60,000 bases of DNA from Lineus longissimus (taxonomy: Eukaryota > Nemertea > Pilidiophora > Heteronemertea > Lineidae), in contig NC_088312.1 of NCBI RefSeq assembly GCF_910592395.1, positions 11,534,001 through 11,594,000 on the forward strand, read 5' to 3'. Shown here in pieces: positions 1-12,800 of the stretch. Within the stretch, counting starts at the first letter, position 1; every line of letters starts with the position of its first letter. The position numbers and the translations under genes were made by a program. Below the pieces are notes generated by a model. It did no database searches, had not been told where the DNA came from, and saw nothing but the letters and a program-made list of their open reading frames with translations.

Positions 1-960
1 CCTGGACTTATGAATATTGAGCAGTTTGCAGGTTTCCTTGAATATTTTTGATTCGAAGTTTGTTCCCTGGTCCGAGTGGAAGTTCTCTGGTGCTCCAAAC
101 CTGCAAATATACTCATTAACCAGCACCCTCGCGCATGTGGTGGCCTTCTGATTTCTGATAGTCCATTCCTCCGGCCATTTTGTAATAGCATCCTGGACCA
201 CAAGGATATATCGGTTTCCTCTCTTCGAAGGTGGGTTTATTGGTCCTACAATGTCAATGTGAACTCTTTGGTTTCTACGACTAACTGGAATACTCTGCAA
301 GTCTGCCTCAGTGCGCTTTCCCAATTTGCACTTCTGGCAAGGCTCACAAGAGCGAATGATACCAATTACATTTTTCTTTAGTCCTGGACGCCAACACACT
401 GTTTTCGATTTCCACGCAGTCTTCTGTACTCCAAGTTGGGCACCAGCATAACCTTGGTGTAATTCCTTGACGATTGGGTCAATTAAGGATTGGGGAAGAA
501 CTAGTCAGAACTAGTTTGTCTTGGCTCTTCAAGAATACGATCCCCTCTTTTAATTCCAGTTGGCCATGATGTGCCCAGATGGCTCGCTGGAGAGAGCTAC
601 ATGACTGTAGTACCTTCTATGATGGTTTCTCCTCAGTCTCAGATATCAAGTATCGAACGGCCAGAATATCTGGATCTTCAAACTGAGACTTCCTAATCTC
701 ATTGGTCGTTAATTCTGGGATGTCCTGAGAAGTTTTCAGATGCAGTAGGTTAATAACCATTGGAGGTGCTGGTCGGTCTGTGGGTCCACAAGATGGACAG
801 TCCCGATGGTGACGAACTTTCTTTGGTCTCCCAGACAATGCATCAGCATTACCATGTTAAACTCCTGGCCGATGTTCGACGATGTAGTCAAACTCTGCTA
901 ACCTTTCTAGCCATCTTGCAATCTGACCTGAAGGCTCCTTGAAATTCATCAACTGTTCAA
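1..960 (-). mobile_element. Ty3/Gypsy retrotransposon pol fragment (RNase H end and integrase), decayed
   Basis: Read on the minus strand, 840-950 encodes the end of an RNase H domain followed by the hallmark NADALSGRP string. Below about 360 comes an integrase: a CEPCQKCK zinc-knuckle remnant, then HIDIVGP with the first catalytic Asp, and HSDQGTNFES with the second Asp and its context. The copy is dead: an in-frame TAA sits just before the NADALS motif near 858, and a TAG at about 617. It runs off the left edge, so the rest of the core domain, the third catalytic residue and the LTR lie outside. The reverse transcriptase is absent, so the fragment is truncated near 960. Family assignment to Ty3/Gypsy is from the motif order and wording; the clade is not determined. 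Confidence 0.85.
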
Positions 961-3900
961 CATAAGGGATCATCTCAATATATATCAATGCTAAGATAAA
1001 TATAAAATCAAACATATTTTCTGTCAAATGGCCACGCTGTACCTGTAGTTTTATTATTAGACTTTACTAAATCAAAATGTCTAAACCCTCCCCAAGTGTA
1101 CCGTACATGTCCTTTTGGCACCACATATGATTTTTTAAGATGGTCCCATTCCCCATCCATTTATTCTGTCTCGAGGATAAATAATAGGCCTACGTCTCAA
1201 AGTGCAAGTAATATGCCAAAAGTACTCCCAGATACCTCGCCCACAGGCACCTGTTTCTTATTTCCCAATGCAATTGAGAAATATCGCGACATTAAGCCAT
1301 TCTTCCTTTATTGGGCCATCCTAATACGCACATGTTGGCTCTGCTTTGAAAGACCAGTTTTCCCGCCAAATTTCCTTATGCCGCCCAAACGACGATCGTC
1401 AGTCAGCAATGGTGCCGGTTGGCATTGGGCCTACATGTCATTGCTACACGTAGATTTAGAGGAACTCCCGTAGGCCCACAAAAGTAACTTCTACCGAGAT
1501 CGCCCTGTGATTAACATGATCATGGAAAAGCCCACGTGGGAAGACAAAACGGTGAACAAAAGCTGAGCCTTACCTTTCTTTGACTTGAATTCTCCAAGAG
1601 AGTACGGTATGAAAATTGGTGGTCAGATAAAGATTCATGCAAAGCACAGCGGTAACGACCTGCACGATGACTGACCTGTTCTCCTCAGCAGCACATGTTT
1701 TACCTAATCTTTGCCACCAATACAAAAGCCGGGAATTGATGACGTCATCGGCCTAGATTACCGCATGGCAACGGCAGTTCATCTGATACCAGGCGAATGA
1801 AGCAGTACAAGCAGGAGCTCAGATACGGCTAATTAACACCAGATTTTGTTTATTTTTTGGCAGTTTGCCCTGTCAAGCTGCATGGCGACAGTGAGATTAC
1901 GGACTGAGATCAGGAATCAATCAGGAAACACAAATGTTCATGTATTGTGGTTGACGACTTGACATAGAGCCATGTTTATACACGATTGCAAAAAGTCAAA
2001 TCCCTGTGAAAGCATGTTTCCTCTTAGATATGGCTAAACAGATATCGGTATTATCACCTTTTTTGCGATTGCAATACAATCAGACTTTTCTGTGATTTGG
2101 TTTATTCAGGCGAAACAGCGATTGCAACGTGACCATGCTTTTATGTGACTCCGCAATCACCTTTTTGTGTGAATTCTAGTAATCACAATTTTATGTGATA
2201 TAAGCAATCAGGATAAAGCGTGATAATGGAACGATCACGTTTTTTCGTGTTGGCCGCGACTGCAGTATGTAATGTGAATTTCTTTTCGGCTCGACAAAAG
2301 TTGTACGTTACGATTACAGACTCGCATAGTGTCTTAACGTAATTGGTAAGAGATGTCTGGATTAAGATTATCTACTGGAACTGGTAGATCTTTACACGTA
2401 CATGTATGTATTGAAGGAAACTAAGCTTCCAGACAAAACCAGACTGCAAAGACCCTGTCCCTGAAGAGAGATGATACTGGCAACAAGAATCAAATATCTG
2501 TATACACTGTCACAAACGAACTGCCCTTTAGCCAGAATCTGAGTGAACAACCAGTTCTAAGAACAAGTAATTTCTGGTAAATAAACTGTATTTCACTAGC
2601 TTTGCAAAATTTCTATATGAGTGAAATATTTAGCAAGTATATGGCAGGAAGATATGAGGTGACCACTAAAAAAGAACGACAGGCCTCAGAGAGAAAATGA
2701 AGATGACGGCTTAATTCACAAACTTCAAGTAAATAAAAAGACGAGTATATCATTCAATATCATACACTCAGTCTATTTTTATTCAGCTCATTCATTTACA
2801 TTCTAAATATATTCTTAGTGCTGGTTGTTCCTGTCTCAGACTTAGAGCTGTGAAGTATGTTGGGTGTAGATTCTCAAACCTGAAACAAAGTGCGGGAAAG
2901 GAATACAAAAGCTGGGCACAAAGTCAACTGATCAGGGGAGAACATCTGTGACAAATGTATGAAAGCCAGAAGTGATTTACAGTAATGGTTACTAGAACAC
3001 AACAAAACAACCACTAATTCTCCTTCCATTTTACACTAGGAAAGAGAATTATGATTGTTACAGTTATATCAACACTACAGTTTCTCCCACAAGCACTTTT
3101 TTATGTATCCTTTTGTGTTTTGATAAAGCTGATAAATTTCTATTTGATAAACCCATATCCGCAGCAACAAAGCAGCCCAGTTAGAGTTTATACTCATCCT
3201 AACAAGGAAAATGATGAATATGAATAGAAGGCGGTACCAAAACCACCCTTGTGAGTACAGAGAATCAGTTGCCAAGAATCACAAACGAATGATCGAGAGC
3301 ACCCCAGCAAGAAACTTACCTGATTAGACTAAGATTTGTCACCGTTTACGACACACTTGGCAACTTTAGTTAGCAAAATGTAAGATTTACAATCAATGTG
3401 GCATAGCTGTTATTTCAGCCCAAGCGACTTTCCATTTAGTAACTGGACAGGTTTTTCAAGGAATTGTTTGGTTTCCATTTCAGGTCTGTGTTGCCTAGTG
3501 TGCTGTCTGGATGAAAAGGCCGAAGTTAATGTGAATGTAGACCAGTGTGCTCCACAGGGTTTTCTCAAGGTAGGGTGATACCCTTGATTTTCATGACGTT
3601 TTACCAGTGTGCAACACAAGGTAGGGTGGCCAGCAATTTGAGGTAGGGTGGCCCTATAGGAACCCTCTACAAAGTTCTAGAGCAAGGTAGGGTGGCTCTT
3701 CCAAGGTAGGGTGGGCCACCCTGACAAACAGCCTTGTGGAGAACACTGTAGACCCATAATCTTTCCCAGTGTCAGATAAATGTTTCAGCATCATCACAGC
3801 GATTGTGTGATGGCAACCAACATGTACATGTATAGCCAAGTGAACCATAAAACAGCACTCTTCGAAAGTGTGGGATTTGCGTATCAGTATAAAGAATAAA

Positions 3901-6085
3901 CAAAAGAGTTCGACTTGAAGAGGGCAGGTGCTCACAAGGTACGAATTGTGTTGCAGACCTGGCAATAACCATACTTCATTTTTTAAATACACAGAAATGA
4001 TGAGCTCCAGCAAGCAGTCACTCTCTACCATCCCTCCCTGTGATAAATAGGCCTAAATCTGGAGTGCTCTGATCATCCAACTTTACTGTCAAACAGATTC
4101 GCATCCCCAGGTGAATGATTTCAAAAGAAAAGCTGAGCAGTTTCACATTTTAAAACAGTCACCCCATGGCCCTGACAGGAGTCGAGTCTGTTTGTCAGGC
4201 AAGAAAGTTAGTTTTAACAAAAGGAAAGCAGAGTGAATCCATACTGATGGTACCATATTCCTCTTTCCACGTTGCTTTCAATCATACTCCCAATAAAGTT
4301 ATCTGGTGAATTCCTTCATAGGACATGCTACAATCAACATGGAAACTCTAATTTTCCTAACTATCTACAGAAACTGATTTCACTCCATTGTCAACTTCTT
4401 GCAACTTGAAAATGATCCCCCCCCCACTCAATAGTCTTACTTCCACTACAGGTTTTAAACCCAGTGACAGTGTTAATAGATACGGAGGCTCTCAGGCTAT
4501 ATATATAAACCCTTGGTTCGTGTTACACTACAGGCTTGCATGTAAGATTAATAAGCTCGGCGACAGATGGCGATATCGAAATTTGCTCTCCGCTTACAGA
4601 TGTGCTTGTAGAGGTTTCCTGTAGTGGAAGTACCACTAATATCAAACCAACTGCTGCTTTAAACTTCTTAAAACATGTGTAGAATTTTTATTTTTCCAGC
4701 TAAACCGTTTTGATATCTATTGCAGAATTAGAAATAAATTCAGCACAGTTGTGCATATGTAATACGTACTCTAATCAACAATGGTTTCATAAAATTTTAT
4801 GTTTTCAAATGTGCAGCAACTTGAAGTGACAATGGTGAATAAATCAGTGAAAATAAAGGTAGAATACAGCATGTCAGAACAAGAAACAAATTGGTATTTG
4901 GGTCAGGTCCATTTTTCAGGATGTCTGTTGAATCATTTATAAAACAATCCACACAAGTTTAGATCTAGCAGACACTTCATTCTCAAATCACAACATATGA
5001 TTTATTTTCACAATGCCCCTTTCAGTCTCCCGCTGTATCATGTAGATAGAACTCGACGAAAATGGAATTCAGTCCCTTTTCTTGTGTGGGAATCTTCTGA
5101 AAGCAATGATGTTTTTCGAGAGTTTTTCCACTCCTACTTTTTTACCAACATTGAATGATTCTAGCCCTCCAATCATGAGAAAAATTTCCAACTCACAAAA
5201 TAATGTGCTTCTTTTATTTGACACTTGTTTGACATGCTGTATCATAGATGTGTATTGGAAGTCTTGGGACATCATGTCAATCAGCAGAAAAGAATGGCAT
5301 CATTCAAAGTCCTGAAAATACTAGAAAAACTTGTAAAACTCATCAATTTTAACCAAAATGTTTTATATTTACCACTGCAAAAAATCAAAATTTTGGTTAT
5401 TGTTCTCAGTCAGTACAGGACAGAGAACTTCTCCTTCCTTCTCAAGACATGTTATCTCCGATATAACCCAACTGGCAAATGCAAATTAAACACAACCTGA
5501 ATACTGGCTCTTATGTGTTGGCCTGTGCTGTGAAGGGCAGAGACCTGTATTCATCCACGACCGGAAGTGTGGCACAGTCACATAGAGCTTATCAAAATGT
5601 CAAGTTGTGGTAAATACATGGCTGGGATGGACCAAAGTGGAATTAATTCTCAATCTGTGGTTGATTCTTAATCTACAGAGTCAGGCCATCACAGAAATAT
5701 GCTTTTTGATAATATATTTAAGAAAATGTGGTCTCACTGGTCAGTTTAGAACTTGTACTTTGACAGGGCCATATCAATGCGCCAGTGACGTTTTGATGGA
5801 TATGGTGTACGGAAATCTTTTTTTCTCAGGCAATCGGTATTGGAATTTTTTAAAACTTTATTATGCTATTGGCAAAGGGTTCTTCTTGACACGTATAAAA
5901 TTTTGTGCAGATTGATTGGTCCAATGAGTACTTTTTTCACCAAAACCTATGCACAACAATGTACACGTAATGTACACATGTTTTAATAGAGGACTCTGGC
6001 CTGAAGCTGTCATCTGCATCTCATCATAGTAGTTCTTTATATTTGCTAATCAAGAAATACGAGCAGTTTCTCACTTAATTAGTTT
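961..6085. other. Non-coding stretch, no gene supported
   Basis: I see no convincing exon on either strand here. Open frames are short and lack domain signatures or paired splice sites. Contents that stand out: a degenerate periodic stretch at 1985-2255 (separate entry), several copies of the word AAGGTAGGGTGG at 3565-3720 that look like the end of a dispersed repeat, and an ACGTCA/CRE-like site near 1741. The rest is AT-rich intergenic sequence. Confidence 0.5.
1985..2255. repeat. Degenerate short periodic repeat (GCAATCA / TTTTNTGTGA)
   Basis: About seven imperfect units recur, each combining a word like GATTGCAA or GCAATCA with one like TTTTTGTGTGA or TTTTATGTGAT, spaced roughly 30-40 bp. 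Units are too diverged to give a consensus by eye. No terminal structure was found. It may be an old minisatellite or the inner part of a transposon. Confidence 0.4.
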
Positions 6086-6559
6086 TTAACCTGTTAACCA
6101 CGTAATTTTTTATTTTTTAACCGCGTCATGTTGCGTAATTAATTAGATTACACCACTATCAGTACTCAGGTCCATATTCTGATCACTGGCCTCAGAATCA
6201 CGCCCACTGGCATCGTTAACTGCCGCAGTTTTACTGTCCAGATCGTCAGCATCATGTAAATAACCCTCACTACCTGAATCCTTCAATTCATCTGAATCAG
6301 ACTCTAAAATTCAGTTGAGAACTTCCTCATCTAACAGCTGCTTCGTCTTGCATGCTGTAGCCATGATTCAGCTCAAAAACTGGTGCCAGTGGCGGCCCGT
6401 AGTGTTCTGAAACTAAACTACACTGTGCTGATGATCTAGTTTCGGAGTGCTGCCTGGGCTTAGGCGAGTCACAAACATAGGACGCCATATAACGTCTTAC
6501 GCAATGCACGGTCTTTAGGCCAGGACGTCATATGGCGCCTTACGCAGACAACAGGTTAA
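6086..6559 (-). mobile_element. piggyBac-like non-autonomous element with transposase N-terminus remnant
   Basis: The segment is bounded by TTAA at both ends, with short inverted ends (TTAACCTGTT on the left, AACAGGTTAA on the right), as expected for piggyBac target-site duplication. On the minus strand, 6163-6363 reads as the start of a transposase: an ATG, then an acidic Asp/Ser/Glu-rich stretch typical of piggyBac N-termini, broken by an in-frame TGA in the first 20 codons. The catalytic part is missing, so this is an internally deleted copy. Family assignment is moderate because terminal matches are short. Confidence 0.55.
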
Positions 6560-6701
6560 TACTTGCGCACTTGTTTGACAAAAGTGTCATCATTTGGAAT
6601 ACAATGTACTTTGAAGCCACTCGGGGGGGGATGGTTGACATGCGATACAAAACTTCCAATATCTACTTAAACTAGAGGAATATTCTATAACTGATCCCTA
6701 C

Positions 6702-7277
6702 CTTTCCATCAGTTCCTTCTTGCAAGCCACTCCCAGGCATCCCTGAAGTTGGAATTGGCCCCGATACTGGCACAGGGCCCCCTTGATTACTGTCACTTGT
6801 CCCGGAACTTCCAGGTGTTCCAGGCATATATTGTCCTGATCCCTGCATTTCAGTGTCTAAGTACATACTAGCAGATGTGTCAATACCTGCTTTTGAGTCC
6901 CCACCCTCAACACTTAATGGAAAGAATGTATCGCTGACTGATGCGGCAGAAACATTGAAATTGTCAGTTAGTGGGAACGCGTCCTGGAAGGTAGTTTGGA
7001 CGTTAGGCGTAGGAAGTGAGTATCTTGATGGAGAAGTGGCAGAGGGAGATGGCAGAGACCACGCCGGCGGTGGCTTCGTGGGTGTTGTTGTCATGGGAGA
7101 ACGGCGACTGTCCTGGGCAGTGGAATGAGAAAGTTTATACACGTCCTGCTCCATTTTGCTTTGCGTCTCAGCTGAAGAGATTATGTTCGAGAGGCTAAAA
7201 TCTGCTTGTTCAACTGAAAGATCTAGCTTCGGAGGGGAATCTGGGATTTCTATCACACTGGCAGTACTAGAAGGATT
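6702..7277 (-). CDS. Second coding exon of the coiled-coil gene (Pro/Ser/Thr-rich)
   Basis: The exon starts after a CTTTCAG acceptor at 7278-7280 and ends at an AAAG/GTAGGG donor, so both edges are phase 0 and give 192 codons. The protein is low-complexity and rich in Pro, Ser, Thr and Gly, with a VIEIPDSPPKLDL segment near its start that resembles a SUMO-interacting motif followed by a proline-directed site. No folded domain is visible. It continues the frame of the exon at 7601-8260. Since it ends at a donor with no stop, the gene has further exons below 6.7 kb or beyond the window. Such regions often act as flexible linkers or activation segments; that role is a guess. Confidence 0.65.
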
Positions 7278-7600
7278 CTGAAAGAGATGAAATTGAAATG
7301 ATATTACACAAGTACATAACAAAGGCAGTAAATAATTTTGTATGCAAGTGTCTTTCTGATTAGCCAAATGTGAAGAAAGCTCTGGGTCTTTTTAAGTTCG
7401 ACACATTATTTGGGCTATTACGTCCATCCAAAGGATTTTAAATCAGTCCCTTTTGACAAATGTATGGCTCATTGACTGTAGAAGACATGTCCAGATGGGG
7501 GATTCATTCAATATCAATTGGTGTTGATTCTTCAAGTCCTGGTATGCGTCTGCTCTTGTTTGTTTCACAACATCCCAAGACGTAACCTTGATAGACTTAC

Positions 7601-8260
7601 TGATTTGCCTCTAAGATTTCTCTTGGTTAGTTCATGAGATCTTCGTTCCATTTCAAAATTTCTCCTCTCCAATTCAAGGGTTTTTCTTTCTATTTCTAAT
7701 TGTTCTTTGAGCTCAGCATTTTCTTTCATCAACTGATTTTGTAACTTTCTCAATAAATTGTCTTTTATTTGTATTTGGTCCTGTTTTATAGTCAATTCTG
7801 ATTTTAAGCGTTCTAAATCACCCCTGTTGTGGACAAGTTCTGATTGACTATCTAAAAGATTACATCTGGCTTTTTCTAAAAGTTCCATGTTGCAGGTGAG
7901 GTCCGACTGCACACTTCGTAACAACTGCTCTTTCACAGAAAGTTCTGATTGTGATTTGCTCAGCAGTCTTTCCTTGGTTCGAATCTCTTCTTGTAATTTT
8001 TCTACCTCTTCATTTCCAGCTTCCACCATCGGTTTCATTTCCTCTAATTGTCTTTTACGCACATCAATCTCCCGTTCAGCAATTTCAACAGTATTCTCCT
8101 TCACAGCGAGCTCTGCCTGATATTTCGTAATAAAGCTAAACAAGTCAGACCAGGCTTTGGTCAGAACAGCTCCTTTGCTGTGCAGCTCCATCTGCATATT
8201 TTCCGATGGTCTGCTCTCTTCTTTTTGAGACTCGAGCATCGACATATTGCCGTCTTTCAT
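7601..8260 (-). CDS. First coding exon of a coiled-coil protein
   Basis: A CAG acceptor at 8285-8287 opens the exon. An in-frame TGA at 8276-8278 precedes the ATG at 8258-8260, so I take that ATG as the start and the first 24 bases as 5' UTR. The exon ends at a TCA/GTAAGT donor in phase 0 after 220 codons. Residues about 40-215 are a near-continuous amphipathic helix rich in Glu, Lys, Gln and Leu with repeated SELxVKExLLR-type units, a long parallel coiled coil that probably drives dimer formation. There is no BTB, KRAB or SCAN domain. I do not recognise the family. Its upstream 5' UTR exon and promoter are not identified. Confidence 0.75.
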
Positions 8261-8289
8261 TATACCACCCACCAATCAAGCATCCTGCA

Positions 8290-9895
8290 AAAGACAGCAA
8301 CAATTCAGTGTTCTCGACGGGTCAGTGAATGATAGGGATGATTTACTAACTTTTTTTAATTGGAGGAGGATGTACCTTCTGAGAATGACCGATGCTCCGA
8401 GACTCGGTGGATGTGTGGAGCATCCTACCTAGAGTTTTTTTCAGCCCCCTCCAGTGGTTACAACAATCTCAAGTCCCCAAACTCTATTACAGGCACATTT
8501 TGCATCCAAGCCAATATTTCAAGGATACATTGGCATGAACATTGTGTCAGCCCTTACACTATTTATGTACCCCCACAATTCGAGTTCGGGGAAATATAGG
8601 TGATATGCTATCTTTGGAAGTTTGCCGAGCATGGGTCAGGCTTTGCCGACAAAAAAAGGATGGTCATGCATTGTCCCACAGGATGCTCCAGTCTTTCTGG
8701 CACTGCGAAATATGTACCAGTAGCTTTGGTGTGGTGAACAACAGTACATGACAAGGACTTTTTACTGCAGCAGCAACTCAGAGTATTGTATTCTGGCACA
8801 AACTTATTATTCTAAATACTCTAAAATAGACGTGTGCTAGCTATCTGACCTGAATTCACAAAAGCATCTTTGTTTTCACCAGAGACAAATCAGCCAATGG
8901 GGATTTGACCATTCATTTAACAAATCATTGGTATTGTAAGGTCTCCTTCTTACACGTCTCCTTGATGTGTCTTGATTATCATTTATTGTCATGAGACCAG
9001 GGACCGGGTGAGGAATTTACTGCCACTTTAACTTTTGCGCCCCTTCATATGCAATGCCTCTTATTTCATCGATCGTATATCAAGAGTTTTGAATTGTGAC
9101 CAGCCCGCAGCTGTGGACCTTCAAATACGACACTTACAAAGTTGGGCCAGAAGTTGCGACGGTACGCTTTTTTGAATTTGAATTTAGACAATGGAAGACT
9201 GCTAAAATAAGGAAACCTATCAACCCCGCTATCAACTGGCAAAGCGATGATGCAATCATTCCCGATTCCACATTTTAGCAGTCTCCCCTTGTCTAGTGTA
9301 AAGCGTACTGTCCAACTTTCGCCAGTTTCGGGGCCAACTCTGCAGGACTTTAAATGTTGTATTAAAATGGCAGCGAGTGATCAGTGCCGCGTGTGGTCTG
9401 ACAGTCTCTTTTTAGGGGAAAGTATTTCTCATCACAGCTTGTTCAATGTAGGACCATGTCGGTCAGTATTCGTACGAATCCACAGCGGCACTGCACATGC
9501 AATGCACTGGATGCACGAAGGAAGCTCTATGCATGTACATTGTATACAGGTCATACCCTCCTAGTATGTCGCGCAGAAAGCCATTTTCATTCTTCTCCGT
9601 ATATCTCTCTATATACTTACTACTATTGGTTATTGCTGCAGAGAATAAATCTTTAACTGCTGACGTAACAGTTATCAGGATAAGCTAAACCAACAGACAA
9701 TAAGAGCTTAGAGAAAACAACGCAATCATAATAGGTTAATAGTTGTAATTTTCAACGACGATGATGAGGCTCGAAAGGGATGTCGGAGCTGTAAGTGCCG
9801 CGTGTAGAAGTAGAAAATGTCCCCTGAAAAAAGTTTCAGGCAATCATTGGCTATCTGTCTTCACTTGTTTCCACCGACTCGGGAAGACTGTATCT
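8290..9895. other. Upstream region of the coiled-coil gene, no coding exon seen
   Basis: The 5' UTR exon and promoter of the minus-strand coiled-coil gene should lie here or farther up, but I see no clear TATA box or initiator. Open frames on both strands lack domain signatures. A 30-bp-scale duplicated phrase around 9100-9310 (TTTGAATTTGAAT, then CATTTTAGCAGTCTCCCCTTGTCTA against ACAATGGAAGACTGCTAAAAT) forms an imperfect inverted pair. Confidence 0.35.
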
Positions 9896-12800
9896 AACAG
9901 AGCGATGTCTTCACTAGTTTCTACCCGCTGGGACAGCCATCTCCACCATGTACATTGGGTGATATGAATAAAGAGTAGTAAATGCTTTTATCTAAAACTC
10001 CATGTACATTTACACTTGGCGTTTCTGTACAAAATTGAAGTAAAAGCATTTGCTAGTCTTTATTCATATCACCCAATGTCTTCATTGGTTTCGATCGACT
10101 CGCTGGGAGAGACCATGGGCATATCTCTACCAAGGACATCGTCTTCACTAGTTTATACCCGCCATGGGGGACCATCTCTACCAGGGTCATTGTCTTCATT
10201 GTTTCCACTCGCTGGGAGAGACCATGGGCATATCTCCACCAAGGACACCGTCTTCACTAGTTTCTACCCGCCATGGGAGACCATCTCTACCAGGGTCATT
10301 GTCTTCATTGTTTCCACTCGCTGGGAGAGACCATGGGCATATCTCTACCAAGGACATCGTCTTCACTAGTTTCTACCCGCCATGGGAGACCATTGTCTTC
10401 ATTGTTTCCGCTCGCTGGGAGAGACCATGGGCATATCTCCACCAAGGACATCGTCTTCACTAGTTTCTACCCGCCATGGGGACCATCTCTACCAGGGTCA
10501 TTGTCTTCATTGTTTCCACTCGCTGGGAGAGACCATGGGCATATCTCTACCAAGGACATCGTCTTCACTAGTTTCTACCCGCCATGGGAGACCATTGTCT
10601 TCATTGTTTCCGCTCGCTTGGAGAGACAGAGTCTCTACCAAAGACATTGTCTTCACTAGTTTCTAGCCACTGGGGAGACCATCTCTACCAGGGTCATTTT
10701 CTTGATTGGTTTCCACTCGCTGGGAGAGACAGACCATATCTCTACCAAGGACATTTTCTTCACTAGTTTCCACCCGCTGGGGGACCATCTCTACCAGGGA
10801 GATTGTCTTCACCAACTATAGTACTCTCTGTGAAAGATCGTCTCTGCTAAAGGGACATTGTCTTCACTAGATTCTATCCGCTGATGAGACCATTTCTACC
10901 AGGGCGATTGTCTTCATTGGTTTCCACTTGCAGGGAGAGACAGACTGTCTCTACCAAAGACATTGTCTTTACTAGTTTTTACCCGCTGAGGGAGACCATC
11001 CCCAGGGACACTGTCTTCACCGACTATAGTACTCTCTGTGAGAGATCGTCTCTGCTATAGGGACATGACTGTCTTCATTAGTTTCTACCCACTGGAAAAC
11101 CATCTCCAGTAGGGCCATTGTCTTCACTAGTTTCTATTCTCTGGTAGAGACAGACCATCTCTACCAGGGCCATTGTCTTCGCTAGTTTCTACTCACTGGT
11201 AGAGACAGACCATCTCTACCAGGGTCATTGTCTTCGCTAGTTTCTACTCACTGGTAGAGACCGACCATCTCTACCAGGGCCATTGTCTTCGCTAGTTTCT
11301 ACTCACTGGTAGAGACAGACCATCTCTATCAGGAACCATTGTCTTCGCTAGTTTCTACTCACTGGTAGAGACAGATCATCTCTACCAGGGCCATTGTCTT
11401 CGCTAGTTTCTACTCACTGGTAGAGACCGACCATCTCTACCAGGGCCATTGTCTTCGCTACTTTCTACTCACTGGTAGGGCCATTGTCTTCGCTAGTTTC
11501 TACTCACTGGTGGAGACAGACCATCTCTACTAGGGCCATTGTCTTCGCTAGTTTCTACTCACTGGTAGGGCCATTGTCTTCACTAGTTTCTATTCTCTGG
11601 TAGAGACCGACCATCTCTACCAGGGCCATTGTCTTCGCTAGTTTCTACTCACTGGTAGGGCCATTGTCTTCGCTAGTTTCTACTCACTGGTGGAGACAGA
11701 CCATCTCTACCAGGGCCATTGTCTTCGCTAGTTTCTACTCACTGGTAGGGCCATTGTCTTCGCTAGTTTCTACTCACTGGTAGGGCCATTGTCTTCGCTA
11801 GTTTCTACTCACTGGTGGAGACAGACCATCTCTACCAGGGCCATTGTCTTCGCTAGTTTCTACTCACTGGTAGGGCCATTGTCTTCGCTAGTTTCTACTC
11901 ACTGGTGGAGACAGACCATCTCTACCAGGGCCATTGTCTTCGCAAGTTTCTACTCACTGGTAGGGCCATTGTCTTCACTAGTTTCTATTCTCTAGTAGAG
12001 ACCGACCATCTCTACCAGGGCCATTGTCTTCACTAGTTTCTATTCTCTGGTAGAGACAGACCATCTCTACCAGGGCCATTGTCTTCGCTAGTTTCTACTC
12101 ACTGGTAGGGCCATTGTCTTCACTAGTTTCTATTCTCTGGTAGAGACCGACCATCTCTACCAGGGCCATTGTCTTTGCTAGTTTCTACTCACTGGTAGGG
12201 CCATTGTCTTCGCTAGTTTCTACTCACTGGTGGAGACAGACCATCTCTACCAGGGCCATTGTCTTCGCTAGTTTCTACTCACTGGTAGGGCCATTGTCTT
12301 CGCTAGTTTCTACTCACTGGTGGAGACAGACCATCTCTACCAGGGCCATTGTCTTCGCTAGTTTCTACTCACTGGTAGGGCCACTGTCTTCGCTAGTTTC
12401 TACTCACTGGTGGAGACAGACCATCTCTACCAGGGCCATTGTCTTCGCTAGTTTCTACTCACTGGTAGGGCCATTGTCTTCACTAGTTTCTATTCTCTAG
12501 TAGAGACCGACCATCTCTACCAGGGCCATTGTCTTCACTAGTTTCTATTCTCTGGTAGAGACAGACCATCTCTACCAGGGCCATTGTCTTCGCTAGTTTC
12601 TACTCACTGGTAGGGCCATTGTCTTCACTAGTTTCTATTCTCTGGTAGAGACAGACCATCTCTACCAGGGCCATTGTCTTCGCTAGTTTCTACTCACTGG
12701 TAGAGACAGACCATCTCTACCAGGGCTATTATCTTCGCTAGTTTCTACTCACTGGTAGAGACAGACCATCTCTACCAGGGCCATTATCTTCGCTAGTTTC

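Noticed and set aside
10016-12500. Long repetitive open frames on the plus strand (up to 128 residues) that look like repeat proteins
   Set aside because: They lie wholly in the minisatellite. In 11.8-12.5 kb the 90-bp unit is a multiple of three, so an open frame repeats by itself; in 10-10.7 kb the 109-bp units throw the same peptide into successive frames. No start context, splice sites or domain.
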